Below are positions 44,426 to 55,923 of a stretch of 64,000 bases of DNA, piece after piece. Positions within the stretch are counted from its first letter, which is position 1. Every line of letters starts with the position of its first letter. The DNA lies in NCBI RefSeq assembly GCF_014873145.1, contig NZ_JADBEK010000001.1, positions 9,610,001 to 9,674,000 on the forward strand. The letters run 5' to 3'. The position numbers and the translations under genes were made by a program. The stretch is from Nonomuraea angiospora. Lineage in GTDB: Bacteria > Actinomycetota > Actinomycetes > Streptosporangiales > Streptosporangiaceae. The notes under the pieces are model-generated. The model saw only the letters and a list, made by a program, of their open reading frames with translations. It was not told where the DNA came from and did not search any database.

Positions 44426-46075
44426 ATGGCGGAGCTTACGATCCGGCCGGACGAGATCCGGGACGCGCTTGAGCGCTTCGTCCAGGCGTACGAACCGGAA
44501 GGCGCCGCGCGCGAGGAGATCGGGACCGTCGTCGACGCCGGCGACGGCATTGCCCATGTCTCCGGCCTTCCCTCGGCGATGGCGAACGAACTGCTCGAGT
44601 TCGAGGACGGCACGCGCGGCCTGGCGCTTAACCTCGACACCCGCGAGATCGGTGTCGTTGTCCTGGGCGACTTCAGCAAGATCGAGGAAGGCCAGACGGT
44701 CCGCCGGACGGGCGAGGTCCTGTCCGTGCCCGTCGGCGACAACTTCCTCGGCCGCGTGGTCGACCCCCTGGGCATCCCGCTCGACGGCAAGGGAGCCATC
44801 GAGGCCGAGGCCGTTCGCGCCCTCGAGCTTCAGGCGCCCACCGTCGTCCAGCGGCAGCCCGTGAAGGAGTCGCTGGCGACCGGCATCAAGGCGATCGACG
44901 CCATGACCGCGATCGGCCGTGGCCAGCGCCAGCTGATCATCGGTGACCGTGGCACCGGCAAGACCGCGATCGCCGTCGACACCATCCTCAACCAGCGCGA
45001 AAACTGGGCCTCCGGTGACCCCACCAAGCAGGTCCGGTGCGTCTACGTCGCGGTCGGCCAGAAGGGCTCGACCATCGCGCAGGTGCGCGCCCGGCTGGAG
45101 GAGGCCGGCGCGATGGAGTACACCACCATCGTCGCCGCTCCGGCCTCCGACCCCGCTGGTTACAAGTACATCGCGCCCTACGCCGGCTCGGCGATCGGTC
45201 AGCACTGGATGTACCAGGGCAAGCACGTCCTGATCGTCTTCGACGACCTGACCAAGCAGGCGGACGCGTACCGCGCCGTCTCGCTGCTGCTGCGCCGCCC
45301 GCCGGGCCGTGAGGCCTTCCCCGGCGACGTCTTCTACCTCCACTCTCGTCTGCTGGAGCGCTGCGCCAAGCTCTCCGACGACATGGGCGGCGGCTCCATG
45401 ACCGGCCTGCCGGTCATCGAGACCAAGGGCAACGACGTCTCGGCGTTCATCCCGACCAACGTCATCTCCATCACCGACGGCCAGGTCTTCCTCGAGACCG
45501 ACCTGTTCAACGCCGGTGTGCGGCCCGCCATCAACGTCGGCGTCTCGGTGTCCCGAGTCGGTGGCTCCGCGCAGGCCAAGGCCATGCGCAAGGTCGCGGG
45601 CACGCTGCGTCTGTCGCTGTCGCAGTACCGTGACCTGGAGGCCTTCGCGGCCTTCGCCTCCGACCTGGACGCCGCGTCCAAGGCTCAGCTGGAGCGCGGT
45701 CAGCGGCTGGTCGAGCTGCTCAAGCAGCCCCAGTACAGCCCGTTCTCGCTGGAGCGCGAGGTGGCCTCGATCTGGGCGGGCACCACGGGCGAGCTGGACG
45801 ACGTGCCGATCGAGGACGTCCGTCGCTTCGAGCAGGAGTTCCTGGACTACATCCAGGCCTCCCACAAGGGCATCTTCGACACCATCCGTGAGACCAGGGA
45901 CCTGTCCGACGACACGGTGACCGCTCTGAAGGACGCTGTGACGGACTTCAAGAAGGGGTTCACCACCTCTTCGGGCGAGCTGCTGGTCAAGGACGAGCCG
46001 GTGGCGCCGCTGGGCGCCGAAGAGGTCGGCCAGGAGAAGATCAAGAAGGTCGTCCGTCCGGCGGAGAAGAAGTAG
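44426..46075 (+). CDS. atpA: ATP synthase F1 subunit alpha
   Basis: 549 aa. Walker A GDRGTGKT at about 173-180, [40 protein letters not shown] and the alpha signature [14 protein letters not shown]. The C-terminal 35 residues are a Lys/Glu-rich extension usual in this group. Nucleotide here is non-catalytic. GGGAGACAGAG precedes the ATG. Confidence 0.98.
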   Translation: MAELTIRPDEIRDALERFVQAYEPEGAAREEIGTVVDAGDGIAHVSGLPSAMANELLEFEDGTRGLALNLDTREIGVVVLGDFSKIEEGQTVRRTGEVLSVPVGDNFLGRVVDPLGIPLDGKGAIEAEAVRALELQAPTVVQRQPVKESLATGIKAIDAMTAIGRGQRQLIIGDRGTGKTAIAVDTILNQRENWASGDPTKQVRCVYVAVGQKGSTIAQVRARLEEAGAMEYTTIVAAPASDPAGYKYIAPYAGSAIGQHWMYQGKHVLIVFDDLTKQADAYRAVSLLLRRPPGREAFPGDVFYLHSRLLERCAKLSDDMGGGSMTGLPVIETKGNDVSAFIPTNVISITDGQVFLETDLFNAGVRPAINVGVSVSRVGGSAQAKAMRKVAGTLRLSLSQYRDLEAFAAFASDLDAASKAQLERGQRLVELLKQPQYSPFSLEREVASIWAGTTGELDDVPIEDVRRFEQEFLDYIQASHKGIFDTIRETRDLSDDTVTALKDAVTDFKKGFTTSSGELLVKDEPVAPLGAEEVGQEKIKKVVRPAEKK

Positions 46076-46078
46076 GAC

Positions 46079-48431
<2,353 letters not shown>

Positions 48432-48438
48432 TCGCCCT

Positions 48439-48506
48439 GCAGCGGGTCGTCTTCGGCGGCCCGCTGCACCTACGGTGGTGCTTTGGGGTATGAACGGGGC
48501 ACCACC
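48439..48506 (+). other. Two consecutive hairpins between atpD and atpC
   Basis: Hairpin 1: GCAGCGGG/CCCGCTGC (48439-48446, 48460-48467). Hairpin 2: GGTGGTGC/GCACCACC (48474-48481, 48499-48506). They occupy most of the 101-base gap, the longest inside the F1 gene group. Neither has a T-run. They may act in mRNA processing or lower epsilon output relative to beta. Confidence 0.6.
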
Positions 48507-48532
48507 ACCAGATCGGAAAGGAACCTACACAG

Positions 48533-48934
48533 GTGGCGAAGCTACGCGTAGGGGTTGTCTCACCCGAGCGTGAGATCTGGTCGGGCGAGGCCGACATGGT
48601 GATTGCCAAGACCGTGGACGGCGAGATCGGTATTATGCCGCAACACGCACCTGTGCTCGGCGTCCTTGTCGAGGGCGGCGTGCTTCGCGTGAAGCGGGAG
48701 GGCGAAGGCGACCTCGTGGCGGCCGTGCACGGCGGATTCATCTCCGTGGCCGACGACGAGGTGTCGGTGCTCGCCGAGGTGGCCGAGCTCGGTTCCGAGG
48801 TCGACGTCGCGGCTGCCCGTGACGCTCTCGATCGGGCCCAGGCCTCGATCGAGGCCAACCAGGAAGACGCCGACGCGGCGATCGAGGCCAAGCGTGCCAG
48901 GGCCCGGCTCCGCGCGGCGGGCGAAGAGGTTTAA
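48533..48934 (+). CDS. atpC: ATP synthase F1 subunit epsilon
   Basis: 133 aa from GTG 48533 with AAAGGAA upstream. N-terminal beta sandwich (RVGVVSPEREIWSGEADMVIAKTVDGEIGIMPQHAPVLGVL) and two C-terminal helices (VAAARDALDRAQASIEANQ, AIEAKRARARLRAAGEE). Unlike mycobacterial forms, the C-terminal helices are present and could inhibit hydrolysis. Confidence 0.97.
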   Translation: MAKLRVGVVSPEREIWSGEADMVIAKTVDGEIGIMPQHAPVLGVLVEGGVLRVKREGEGDLVAAVHGGFISVADDEVSVLAEVAELGSEVDVAAARDALDRAQASIEANQEDADAAIEAKRARARLRAAGEEV

Positions 48935-48957
48935 AGATCCAGGCTTTTGGGGGCGGC

Positions 48958-49335
48958 ATGGCTACGATGGTTCTGATTCTCGTATTGTTTGCCGCCCTCA
49001 TCGTCCTGCGCGGGATCACGCTGGCCCGTTCCAGAGGCAACGTGCCCTGTCGGCTGCGGGTCGGCGACCGGGGCTGGCAGAGCGGGGTAGCCCGCTACGC
49101 CGACGGGGAGCTCCACTGGATCCCGCTCCTGGGTGTGCGACTGAGGCCGCGCCACGCGATCGCGAGGCGCGGCCTCGTCGTTTCCGCCCGTCGTGAGATC
49201 GACGGCGGGCTCTACGCGGTCGACTGCGGCGGCACCACCCGCGGGATCTCGCTCGCGATGAGCGCCGACGCTATGACGGGCTTCCTCGCGTGGCTGGAGT
49301 CCGCTCCGCCCAGCGCCTACCTGGACGTCGCCTAG
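48958..49335 (+). CDS. DUF2550 membrane-anchored protein
   Basis: 125 aa. One N-terminal helix (3-22), then a beta-rich cytoplasmic domain: CRLRVGDRGWQSGVARYADGELHWIPLLGVRLRPRHAIARRGL, and CGGTTRGISLAMSADAMTGFLAWLESAPP. This is the DUF2550 family, which follows atpC across actinobacteria. Function unknown. 23-base gap from atpC; probably the last gene of the operon. Confidence 0.88.
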   Translation: MATMVLILVLFAALIVLRGITLARSRGNVPCRLRVGDRGWQSGVARYADGELHWIPLLGVRLRPRHAIARRGLVVSARREIDGGLYAVDCGGTTRGISLAMSADAMTGFLAWLESAPPSAYLDVA

Positions 49336-49336
49336 C

Positions 49337-49353
49337 CCCTTCCACCGGAAGGG
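49337..49353. terminator. Small hairpin between convergent genes
   Basis: CCCTTCC-ACC-GGAAGGG fills the 19-base gap between the DUF2550 stop and the adenosyltransferase stop. It is symmetrical and could serve both directions; no T-run. Confidence 0.45.
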
Positions 49354-49354
49354 C

Positions 49355-49945
49355 TCAGCGGGTGCCGCCGGGCTTCCAGAGGATCTCCTCGCCCGCGTGC
49401 GCGACCCGGCAGGCGATGAAGAGCAGGTCCGACAGGCGGTTGAGGTATTTGGCGGTCAGCGCGTTCATGTCGTCGTGCGCCTGCAGGGCCGCCCACGTCG
49501 AGCGCTCGGCCCTGCGGACGGTGACCCTGGCCACGTGGAGCGCGGCCGTCGCGGGGTCGCCGCCGGGCAGCACGAAGCTGCGCAGGGGCTTGAGGTCGGC
49601 GTTGAACCGGTCGCACTGCTCTTCCAGCCAGTCGATGTACGACTGCTCGACCCGCAGCGGCGGGAACTCCGGCTCCTCCACCACCGGCGTGGCCAGGTCC
49701 GCCCCCACGTCGAACAGCTCGTTCTGGACGCGGGCGAGCACCTCGACGAGGTCCGCGGGCAGCGTGCGGAACGAGAGCGCGAGCCCCAGGTGGGCGTTGG
49801 CCTCCTCCACGTCGGCATAGGCGGCCAGCCGCGGATCGGTCTTGGACGCCCGGCTCATGTCGCTCAGCGCGGTGGTGCCGTCGTCGCCGGCCCGGGTGTA
49901 GATGCGGGAGAGAACGACCGGCTTGTCCTTGTCGGCGCGCGTCAT
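49355..49945 (-). CDS. Cob(I)yrinic acid a,c-diamide adenosyltransferase (PduO type)
   Basis: ATP:cob(I)alamin adenosyltransferase making coenzyme B12. 196 aa from ATG 49945; the reading can be extended to 49987, but family members begin close to SRIYTRAGDDG. The ATP-binding N-terminus IYTRAGDDGTTAL, LPGGDPATAALHVARVTVRRAER and YLNRLSDLLFIACR are diagnostic of the PduO/MMAB fold. In actinobacteria this gene commonly lies just after the atp operon on the opposite strand. Confidence 0.95.
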   Translation of the reverse strand: MTRADKDKPVVLSRIYTRAGDDGTTALSDMSRASKTDPRLAAYADVEEANAHLGLALSFRTLPADLVEVLARVQNELFDVGADLATPVVEEPEFPPLRVEQSYIDWLEEQCDRFNADLKPLRSFVLPGGDPATAALHVARVTVRRAERSTWAALQAHDDMNALTAKYLNRLSDLLFIACRVAHAGEEILWKPGGTR

Positions 49946-49973
49946 GGCTTCGAGAGTACTGGCACCTCGGTTA

Positions 49974-49987
49974 ATGACAAATGTCAT
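49974..49987. promoter_or_regulatory. Inverted repeat in the divergent adenosyltransferase / ABC exporter gap
   Basis: ATGACA-AA-TGTCAT, perfect 6-base arms, 29 bases upstream of the adenosyltransferase start and 102 bases before the ABC ATPase start. Shape of a MarR- or GntR-type operator, but no regulator of those families is nearby. Confidence 0.4.
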
Positions 49988-50088
49988 CCGGAAGGGACGC
50001 GGGATCCATGTCGGGCCGGTGATTTACGCGACTAGCAGGGCTAATGCCTTCAAAGCCACGATTTACCCATGACGAAGGAGATGACCTG

Positions 50089-50985
50089 ATGCTCGAGATC
50101 AGCGAGCTGCGCAAGCGCTTCGCGGGCGGCCCGGACGCCCCCGGTGGGAAGGTCGCCCTGGACGGCATCAGCTTCGCCGTACGGCCTGGCGAGATGTTCG
50201 GGTTCGTGGGCGCGAACGGCGCCGGCAAGACCACGACCATGCGCATCGTGATGGGCGTGCTTCAGGCCGACTCGGGCTCGGTCAGCTGGCAGGGCCGGCC
50301 GCTCGGCTCCGACGACCGGCGGCGCTTCGGCTACATGCCGGAGGAGCGGGGGCTCTACCAGAAGATGCGGGTCGCCGAGCAGATCGAGTATTTCGGCCGG
50401 CTGCACGGTCTGAGCGTGGCGGCCGCGAAGCAGGCCACCGACGACCTGCTGGAGCGGCTGGGGCTGACCGAGCGCAGGGGCGACGCGGTGCAGACGCTCT
50501 CGCTGGGCAACCAGCAGCGCGTGCAGCTCGCGGTGGCGCTGGTGCACGACCCCGAGGTGCTGGTGCTGGACGAGCCGTTCTCCGGGCTGGACCCGATCGC
50601 GGTGGACGCGCTGGCCACGGCGCTGCAGGAGCGCTGCCGGGGCGGCGTGCCGGTGATCTTCTCCAGCCACCAGCTGGAGCTGGTCGAGCGGCTGTGCGAC
50701 TCGGTGGGCATCGTCTCGGCAGGTCGCATGGTGGCCACCGGCACGGTGTCCGGACTGCGGTCGGCAGAGAGCGACACGTTGCGCGTGGTCGTCCGCGACC
50801 CGGCCCCCGGCTGGGCGGACGGCCTGCCGGGCACGGTCACGGTGAACGGCGACAGGCACGTCCTGCACACCGCGGGCGGCGATGACCAGGAGATCCTGCG
50901 CCGCGCGATGAAGGCGGGGCACGTCGAGCACTTCGGGGTCGAGCAGCCGACCCTCACCGAGATCTTCAAGGAGGCCGTGGCGTGA
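50089..50985 (+). CDS. ABC-2 type transporter ATP-binding protein (NatA-like)
   Basis: 298 aa from ATG 50089 (AAGGAG eight bases upstream; longer reading from 50044 has no site). Walker A GANGAGKT (41-48), PEERGLYQKM, signature region LSLGNQQR in place of LSGGQ (a known variant in Na+/drug exporters of the NatA group), Walker B VLVLDEPFSGLDP, H-loop FSSHQ. The C-terminal DUF4162-like domain ends PTLTEIFKEAV. Its stop overlaps the start of the permease gene. Confidence 0.94.
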   Translation: MLEISELRKRFAGGPDAPGGKVALDGISFAVRPGEMFGFVGANGAGKTTTMRIVMGVLQADSGSVSWQGRPLGSDDRRRFGYMPEERGLYQKMRVAEQIEYFGRLHGLSVAAAKQATDDLLERLGLTERRGDAVQTLSLGNQQRVQLAVALVHDPEVLVLDEPFSGLDPIAVDALATALQERCRGGVPVIFSSHQLELVERLCDSVGIVSAGRMVATGTVSGLRSAESDTLRVVVRDPAPGWADGLPGTVTVNGDRHVLHTAGGDDQEILRRAMKAGHVEHFGVEQPTLTEIFKEAVA

Positions 50986-52091
50986 ACGGACTGATGCTGG
51001 TCGCCCGGCGGGAGATCACCACGCAGGTGCGGACCAAGGCGTTCGCGATCGGCCTGCTCATCACGGCCGTGCTGGTGGCGGCGGTCACCTTCGCACCCAA
51101 GATCCTCGGCGGGCCGGACGAGTACACGCTCGGTACCGTCAACTCCCAGCAACTGCCGCTGAAGGCCGCCGCGCCGGACACGGAGGTCGAGTGGCGCAGC
51201 TTCCCCGACGAGGCCGCCGCCAAGAAGGCCGTGCTCGACGGGGACGTGGACGCGGTGCTGGTCGACGGGACCCGGGTCCTCACGGACGGCGAGATCGACA
51301 GCCGGCTCGGCGTGCTCCTGCAGAGCGTCAACCGTGAGGTGAAGCTGGGCGCCGCGGGCATGGCGATCCCGCCGCTGAAGGTGGAGTCCGTGGGCGCCGA
51401 CACCCGCTACGAGGCCGCCCGCGCCGGGATCGCCGTGGTCCTCGTCCTCGTGCTCTTCATGCTGCTCATGGGTCAGGTCATGATGGTGGCCATGGGCGTG
51501 GTGGAGGAGAAGGGCAGCAGGATCGTGGAGATCCTGCTCTCCACGATCCGGCCGTGGCAGCTGCTCGGCGGCAAGATCATCGGGCTGGGCGTGCTCGGCC
51601 TGATCAACCTGGTCACGATCCTGGCCGTCGGCCTGGCCGCGTCCGCGGTCTCCGGGATCGCCGCCGACTTCCCGCCCGGGCTGCCGGGGCTGGTGGCGGG
51701 CGTGCTGGTGTGGTTCGTGCTCGGGTACGCCTTCTTCGCCACGCTGGCGGCCGCCCTGGCCTCGCTGGTCTCGCGCCAGGAGGAGGTGAGCAGCGTGATG
51801 ACGCCGCTCACCATGGTCATCATGGTCACGTACTTCGTGGCCTTCTACGCCACCAATGACCCGACGGGCACGCTTTCCACGGTCCTGTCGTACGTGCCGC
51901 CGTTCTCCGCCATGATCATGCCGGTGCGGATGGCGGCGACCGAGGTGCCGATGTGGCAGGTCGGGCTGTCGATGGGGGCCATGGCGCTGGCCGTGCTCGC
52001 GGTCCTGAGCTTCGGCGCCAAGATCTACGAGCGGGCCGTGCTCCGGACGGGGGCCCGGCTCAAGCTCGCCGACGTGCTGCGCGCGGGCTAG
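50982..52091 (+). CDS. ABC-2 type exporter permease (NatB-like)
   Basis: 369 aa from GTG 50982 (GTGA overlap). Cytosolic VARREITTQVRTKAFAIG then helix 1, an extracytoplasmic domain of about 120 residues, and five helices with MGVVEEKGSRIVEILLSTIRPWQLLGGKIIG, the ABC-2 signature loop, and YVPPFSAMIMPVRM. Pairs with the preceding ATPase to export Na+ or a drug-like compound (family knowledge). The next gene, a histidine kinase, starts directly after the stop, with no gap. Confidence 0.93.
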   Translation: MNGLMLVARREITTQVRTKAFAIGLLITAVLVAAVTFAPKILGGPDEYTLGTVNSQQLPLKAAAPDTEVEWRSFPDEAAAKKAVLDGDVDAVLVDGTRVLTDGEIDSRLGVLLQSVNREVKLGAAGMAIPPLKVESVGADTRYEAARAGIAVVLVLVLFMLLMGQVMMVAMGVVEEKGSRIVEILLSTIRPWQLLGGKIIGLGVLGLINLVTILAVGLAASAVSGIAADFPPGLPGLVAGVLVWFVLGYAFFATLAAALASLVSRQEEVSSVMTPLTMVIMVTYFVAFYATNDPTGTLSTVLSYVPPFSAMIMPVRMAATEVPMWQVGLSMGAMALAVLAVLSFGAKIYERAVLRTGARLKLADVLRAG

Positions 52092-53258
52092 ATGGACGCG
52101 ATCAAGCGGGCGCGGCGCCTGACCTGGAAAGTGCTCCTCTCGAACTTCGTCGCGGTGTGGCTGCTGGTCATCATGGCCTCGGTGGTCGCCTTCGGGGAGG
52201 GGAGGCTCCAGTGGTGGCGTGCCGCGCCCGCTCTGATCGCGCTGATCTGTTTCACCTGGCTCTGCCCGCGCATCATCAACGCGGCGCTGGATCGCCGCTA
52301 CCCCACCCGGGAGGTGGTGCTGGCGGGGGGCCTCGCGGTGGTCGCGGCGGCGCTGGGCGGGGGCGAGCCGTTCGGCTGGGGTTTCGTGCTCGTCTGCTGG
52401 CTGGGCCTGGCCACGCTCCAGGTCCCCAGGCGCACGGTCTACCTGATGGCCGTGGGCACGTGGGCGGTGGGCGTCGGGATCGGCGTGCCGGCCGTGGCGC
52501 TCGGGGTGGCCAGCTTGGGCTCGGGAATGAGCGTCGGTGAGGCGCTGGTCTTGTACATGATCACGTACGCCGTCTGGTGCGTGATCATGCCGCCGTCCAA
52601 CCGGATGTGGATGTGGATCTGGTCGCTCGCCGTACAGGCTCATGAGGGCCGCGAGGCGCACACGCGGCTGGCGCTGGCCGAGGAGCGGCTGCGCTTCGCC
52701 AGGGACCTGCACGACCTGGTCGGCCACCAGCTGTCCGCCATCGCCGTCAAGACCGAGCTGGCCGTACGGCTGTCGGACGTGGACGCCGACGCGTCCAAGG
52801 CCGAGATGGCCGAGGTCAACGCGCTGACCAGGAAGGCGCTCAGAGAGCTGCGGCAGGCCGTGCGCGGCTACCGCGAGCTCGACCTGGCCGCCGAGCTGAA
52901 CAGCGTGAAAGGCGTGCTCGAAGCGGCCGGGATCCGCTGCGAGGTGCACCTGCCCTACCGGGAGCTGCCCGACGGAGTGGCGCCGGTGTTCGCCTACGCG
53001 GTTCGCGAGGCGGTGACCAACGTCCTCAAGCACAGCACGGCGACGTTCTGCGACATCTCGATCCGCTTCACGGCGCAGGAGGCGGAGCTGAGCGTCCGCA
53101 ACGACGGGGTGCGGCGGCGGCGGGCCGCCGACCTCGGCAGCGGGCTGGCGGGCATGGGGGAGCGCCTGGCCGCCGTGGGCGGCAAGCTGAGCGCCCATCC
53201 GACGGAAGACGGAGAGTTCATCCTGAACGCGGTCGTGTCACTTCCGCTGGGTGGGTAG
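52092..53258 (+). CDS. NarL-type sensor histidine kinase without adjacent response regulator
   Basis: 388 aa. About five N-terminal helices (15-175) with no large sensor loop, then HisKA_3 dimerisation with the phospho-acceptor His207 in FARDLHDLVGHQLSAIAVKTELAVRL. An HATPase domain follows: N-box VREAVTNVLKHS, G-box GSGLAGMGERLAAVGGKLS. Begins immediately after the permease stop (TAGATG), so it belongs to the exporter operon and probably senses the exported compound or envelope stress. The LuxR-type regulator that normally follows is missing; a STAS protein gene comes instead. Confidence 0.93.
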   Translation: MDAIKRARRLTWKVLLSNFVAVWLLVIMASVVAFGEGRLQWWRAAPALIALICFTWLCPRIINAALDRRYPTREVVLAGGLAVVAAALGGGEPFGWGFVLVCWLGLATLQVPRRTVYLMAVGTWAVGVGIGVPAVALGVASLGSGMSVGEALVLYMITYAVWCVIMPPSNRMWMWIWSLAVQAHEGREAHTRLALAEERLRFARDLHDLVGHQLSAIAVKTELAVRLSDVDADASKAEMAEVNALTRKALRELRQAVRGYRELDLAAELNSVKGVLEAAGIRCEVHLPYRELPDGVAPVFAYAVREAVTNVLKHSTATFCDISIRFTAQEAELSVRNDGVRRRRAADLGSGLAGMGERLAAVGGKLSAHPTEDGEFILNAVVSLPLGG

Positions 53259-53335
53259 GGGATAGGGCACGGGTTCACCTCCATGGACGCTCCGCGTGCG
53301 GAGGTGACTACACCGTGTGTGATTGAGGAGGTGGC

Positions 53336-53653
53336 ATGCGGGTCCGGGGCAATCCGAGTGCCCAGGTGGTGCGGATCGGCGCCAGGCTCGACGCAGGCAC
53401 GTCGGCCGGTGTGCGGGAGCGCCTGCACGAGGCTCTCGACTCGGGTGAAGGTGATCTGATCCTGGATCTCTCCCAGCTGGAGATGATCGACGCGACCGGC
53501 CTCGGGGTGCTGGTGGGCTCGCATCGGCGCGCGCTCAGCGTGCAGCGCCGCCTCGTTCTTCGGGGGGTGCCCCCGCGGATCATGCGGATACTGGCGGTGA
53601 CCCGGCTGAATCGGGTGCTGCACATGGAGGTTCCGGCGGCCGCGGTGGCCTGA
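53336..53653 (+). CDS. STAS-domain anti-sigma factor antagonist
   Basis: 105 aa, single STAS domain (SpoIIAA/RsbV type): VVRIGARLDAGTSAGVRERLHEAL, LILDLSQLEMIDATGLGVLVGSHRRA. The usual phospho-site is the Ser of DSSGLG; here DATGLG offers Thr. GGAGGTGGC precedes the ATG. Ends in a strong terminator. Partner anti-sigma kinase not in the window. In Streptomyces a similar protein lies in this region (recollection). Confidence 0.93.
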   Translation: MRVRGNPSAQVVRIGARLDAGTSAGVRERLHEALDSGEGDLILDLSQLEMIDATGLGVLVGSHRRALSVQRRLVLRGVPPRIMRILAVTRLNRVLHMEVPAAAVA

Positions 53654-53666
53654 TGTGACATATCGA

Positions 53667-53701
53667 GGGCGGGCAACGATCAGCCGTTGCCCGCCCTTTT
53701 A
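53667..53701 (+). terminator. Intrinsic terminator after the STAS gene
   Basis: A perfect 12-base stem (53667-53678 with 53685-53696), six-base loop, then TTTTA. One of the clearest terminators in the window. Confidence 0.93.
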
Positions 53702-53757
53702 TTGAGTGACACGAAATGGCGATTCCGGGCCGTCCATTATGAATGGCCGGTGAATGG

Positions 53758-54381
53758 TCACGGTGTGCCGAGGCTGCGGATGAAGATGTGCACGGCCACG
53801 TCGGCGAGTTCGCCGATCGGCGGCTGCTCGTCCGAGTGCAGCCACTCGATGAGTAACTCTTGTAGCGCTCCAATCACTCCCAGTGCCACCAGTCGCCGAT
53901 TCAGCCCCGCGGCCTGGGGGAAATCGGCCGACGCCTCCTCGACCAGCCGCGCGAACGCGTCCACCGCGCGTTGACGGGACAGTGTCAGAACATCTCCTGA
54001 ACGGCGAACCTCAACATGCATGATGCGGGCCCGCCGCCAGTCCGCCGTGGTGAACTCGATATAGGCGCGAATCCCCGCCTTGACTCGATCGTCAAGTGTC
54101 TTCGGCGCCTCCTGGACAGCCTTGGCCACCACGGCCAGGCTTTCTTCCACGCAGCGCTCGTGCAGCGCCTGGAGGAGTTCCTCGCGCCCACCGAAACATT
54201 CGTAGAAGGCGCGGTTGGAGATCCGCGCCTCCGAGCACAGCCTTTCGATGGTCGTCGCCGTGAACCCCGGCTTCGCGTATAGCGTGTAGGCGGCCGTCAT
54301 CAGCCGCTCCCGTCTGTCTGCCAGCCTTTGCTCAGCCGACATTCCCCGGTAAGACCGGTTCACATTCCACCCGTCCAACAT
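53758..54381 (-). CDS. TetR-family transcriptional regulator
   Basis: 207 aa from ATG 54381; GTG 54405 and ATG 54342 are alternatives, but the segment NRSYRGMSAEQR before the helix-turn-helix is conserved in relatives, favouring 54381. HTH: RLMTAAYTLYAKPGFTATTIERLCSEARISNRAFYECFGGREELLQALHE (about 27-76). The C-terminal ligand domain is all-helical. It lies directly after the aldehyde dehydrogenase gene on the same strand (63-base gap) and probably represses it through the dyad at 55935. Confidence 0.93.
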   Translation of the reverse strand: MLDGWNVNRSYRGMSAEQRLADRRERLMTAAYTLYAKPGFTATTIERLCSEARISNRAFYECFGGREELLQALHERCVEESLAVVAKAVQEAPKTLDDRVKAGIRAYIEFTTADWRRARIMHVEVRRSGDVLTLSRQRAVDAFARLVEEASADFPQAAGLNRRLVALGVIGALQELLIEWLHSDEQPPIGELADVAVHIFIRSLGTP

Positions 54382-54444
54382 GATCGTGGCCCCCAGAGCA
54401 CACAATTATGGACGGATGATCCGTTTTGGGAAAGGGTAAGAAGA

Positions 54445-55917
54445 TTATCTTTTACGTCGCCCATGCAAGAAGGTCACGAGCCTGATCAGCCGCTCAAGCT
54501 CGGAGGGCCCTCGGGTGAACGAGGTCAGGTTCATCCCCGGCATCGCGAAGCGCTGGCGGGAGATCGCTTTGGGCCTGGCGAACTCGCGTAGACCGTCGGC
54601 CCCGTGGATCCGTCCGAACCCCGAGTCTCCCACTCCGCCGAAGGGCAGCGCAGGAACTCCGGCGAACGAGATGATCGAGTTGATGGCGGTCATCCCGGTA
54701 CGCATCCTGCGGGCCAGCTCCGTCGCCCTGCGCGCGTTCCGGGAGAAGACCGTCCCGCCCAGGCCGTACGCGGAGGCGTTGGCCAGCTCCAGGGCCTCCT
54801 GGGCGTCGCGGGTGCGGCGGACGGTGATCGTCGGGCCGAACGTCTCCTCGCGCACCGCGGGGGAGTCCTCCGGCACGTCCTCGACGATCACGGGCTCCAC
54901 GTAGGGGGCGCGAACGGAGCCGGGGCCGCCGGTCACGATTTTTCCGGACTTGGTGGCGTCGTCGATGTGGCGCCGGATGATGTCCACCTGGCCCGGCATC
55001 GTGATCGGGCCGTAATCCTCGCCCGCCCTCACCTTCGTCGCCCGGTCGGACAGCTCGCGCATGAAAGGTTCATAGACGGCGTCGACGACGTAGACGCGTT
55101 CGACGCCCACGCAGGTCTGGCCGGCGTTGGACATCGCGCCCCACAAGCAGGCGTCGGCGGCCCTGGCGAGGTCGGCGTCGGCGTCCACGATGAACGCGTC
55201 CTTGCCGCCGCACTCGGCCACGATGGGCGTCAGGTTCTCGGCGCAGGCCGCCATGACGCGCTTGGCGGTGGCGGTCGAGCCGGTGAACGCCACCTTCCCG
55301 ACCCTCGGATCGGCCGCCAGCGCCGCCCCGGTCTCGCCCAGCCCGGTCACGGCCTGGAAGACGGGCTGCTCGGGCACCGACTCGGCGAAGAGCTCGGCCA
55401 GCCGCACGCCGATGCCCGGGGTGAGCTCGCTGGGCTTGAACACCACGGCGTTGCCGGCGGCGAGGGCGTAGGCGATGGAGCCCATGGGGGTGAAGACCGG
55501 GTAGTTCCACGGGCCGATCACCCCGACCACGCCGAGAGGGAGGTATTCGAGCGTGGCGGCCAGGTTGAGGCCGATCATGCCGGTGCCGACCCGGCGGCGG
55601 CCCAGCACCTTGCGGGCGTTGCGGGCGGCCCAGTCGAGGTGGGTGATCGCCAGCACGATCTCCAGCGTGGCGTCGCCCACCGGCTTGCCCGTCTCCTCGT
55701 GCACGAGCCGGCTCAGCTCTCTCAGGTGCCGGGTGAGGACGGCCTTGTAGTCGAGCAGCCGCTGCCTGCGCGCGGCGTGGCCGAGCCCGGCCCACCAGGC
55801 CGCCGCCTCCGCCGCGCGGCCCACGGCCTCGTGGACGGCGTCGGGGCCCTGCCGGGGATGGGTGCCGACGACCTCGCCGGTCGCCGGGTTGAGCGAGTCG
55901 AAGGTGAGCGTCGCCAT
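54445..55917 (-). CDS. NAD(P)+-dependent aldehyde dehydrogenase (succinate-semialdehyde type)
   Basis: 490 aa. Catalytic Cys269 in NAGQTCVGVERVYV and general base Glu235 in VAECGGKDAFIV; cofactor loop FTGSTATAKRV (211-221), PWNYPVFTPMG and FKPSELTP. The C-terminal 35 residues (RPKAISRQRFAMPGMNLTSFTRGPSELERLIRL) are the hydrophobic/amphipathic tail seen in long-chain aldehyde dehydrogenases, which may favour membrane association. Substrate uncertain; annotation as succinate-semialdehyde dehydrogenase is common for this clade. Confidence 0.93.
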   Translation of the reverse strand: MATLTFDSLNPATGEVVGTHPRQGPDAVHEAVGRAAEAAAWWAGLGHAARRQRLLDYKAVLTRHLRELSRLVHEETGKPVGDATLEIVLAITHLDWAARNARKVLGRRRVGTGMIGLNLAATLEYLPLGVVGVIGPWNYPVFTPMGSIAYALAAGNAVVFKPSELTPGIGVRLAELFAESVPEQPVFQAVTGLGETGAALAADPRVGKVAFTGSTATAKRVMAACAENLTPIVAECGGKDAFIVDADADLARAADACLWGAMSNAGQTCVGVERVYVVDAVYEPFMRELSDRATKVRAGEDYGPITMPGQVDIIRRHIDDATKSGKIVTGGPGSVRAPYVEPVIVEDVPEDSPAVREETFGPTITVRRTRDAQEALELANASAYGLGGTVFSRNARRATELARRMRTGMTAINSIISFAGVPALPFGGVGDSGFGRIHGADGLREFARPKAISRQRFAMPGMNLTSFTRGPSELERLIRLVTFLHGRRKR

Positions 55918-55923
55918 AACGTC

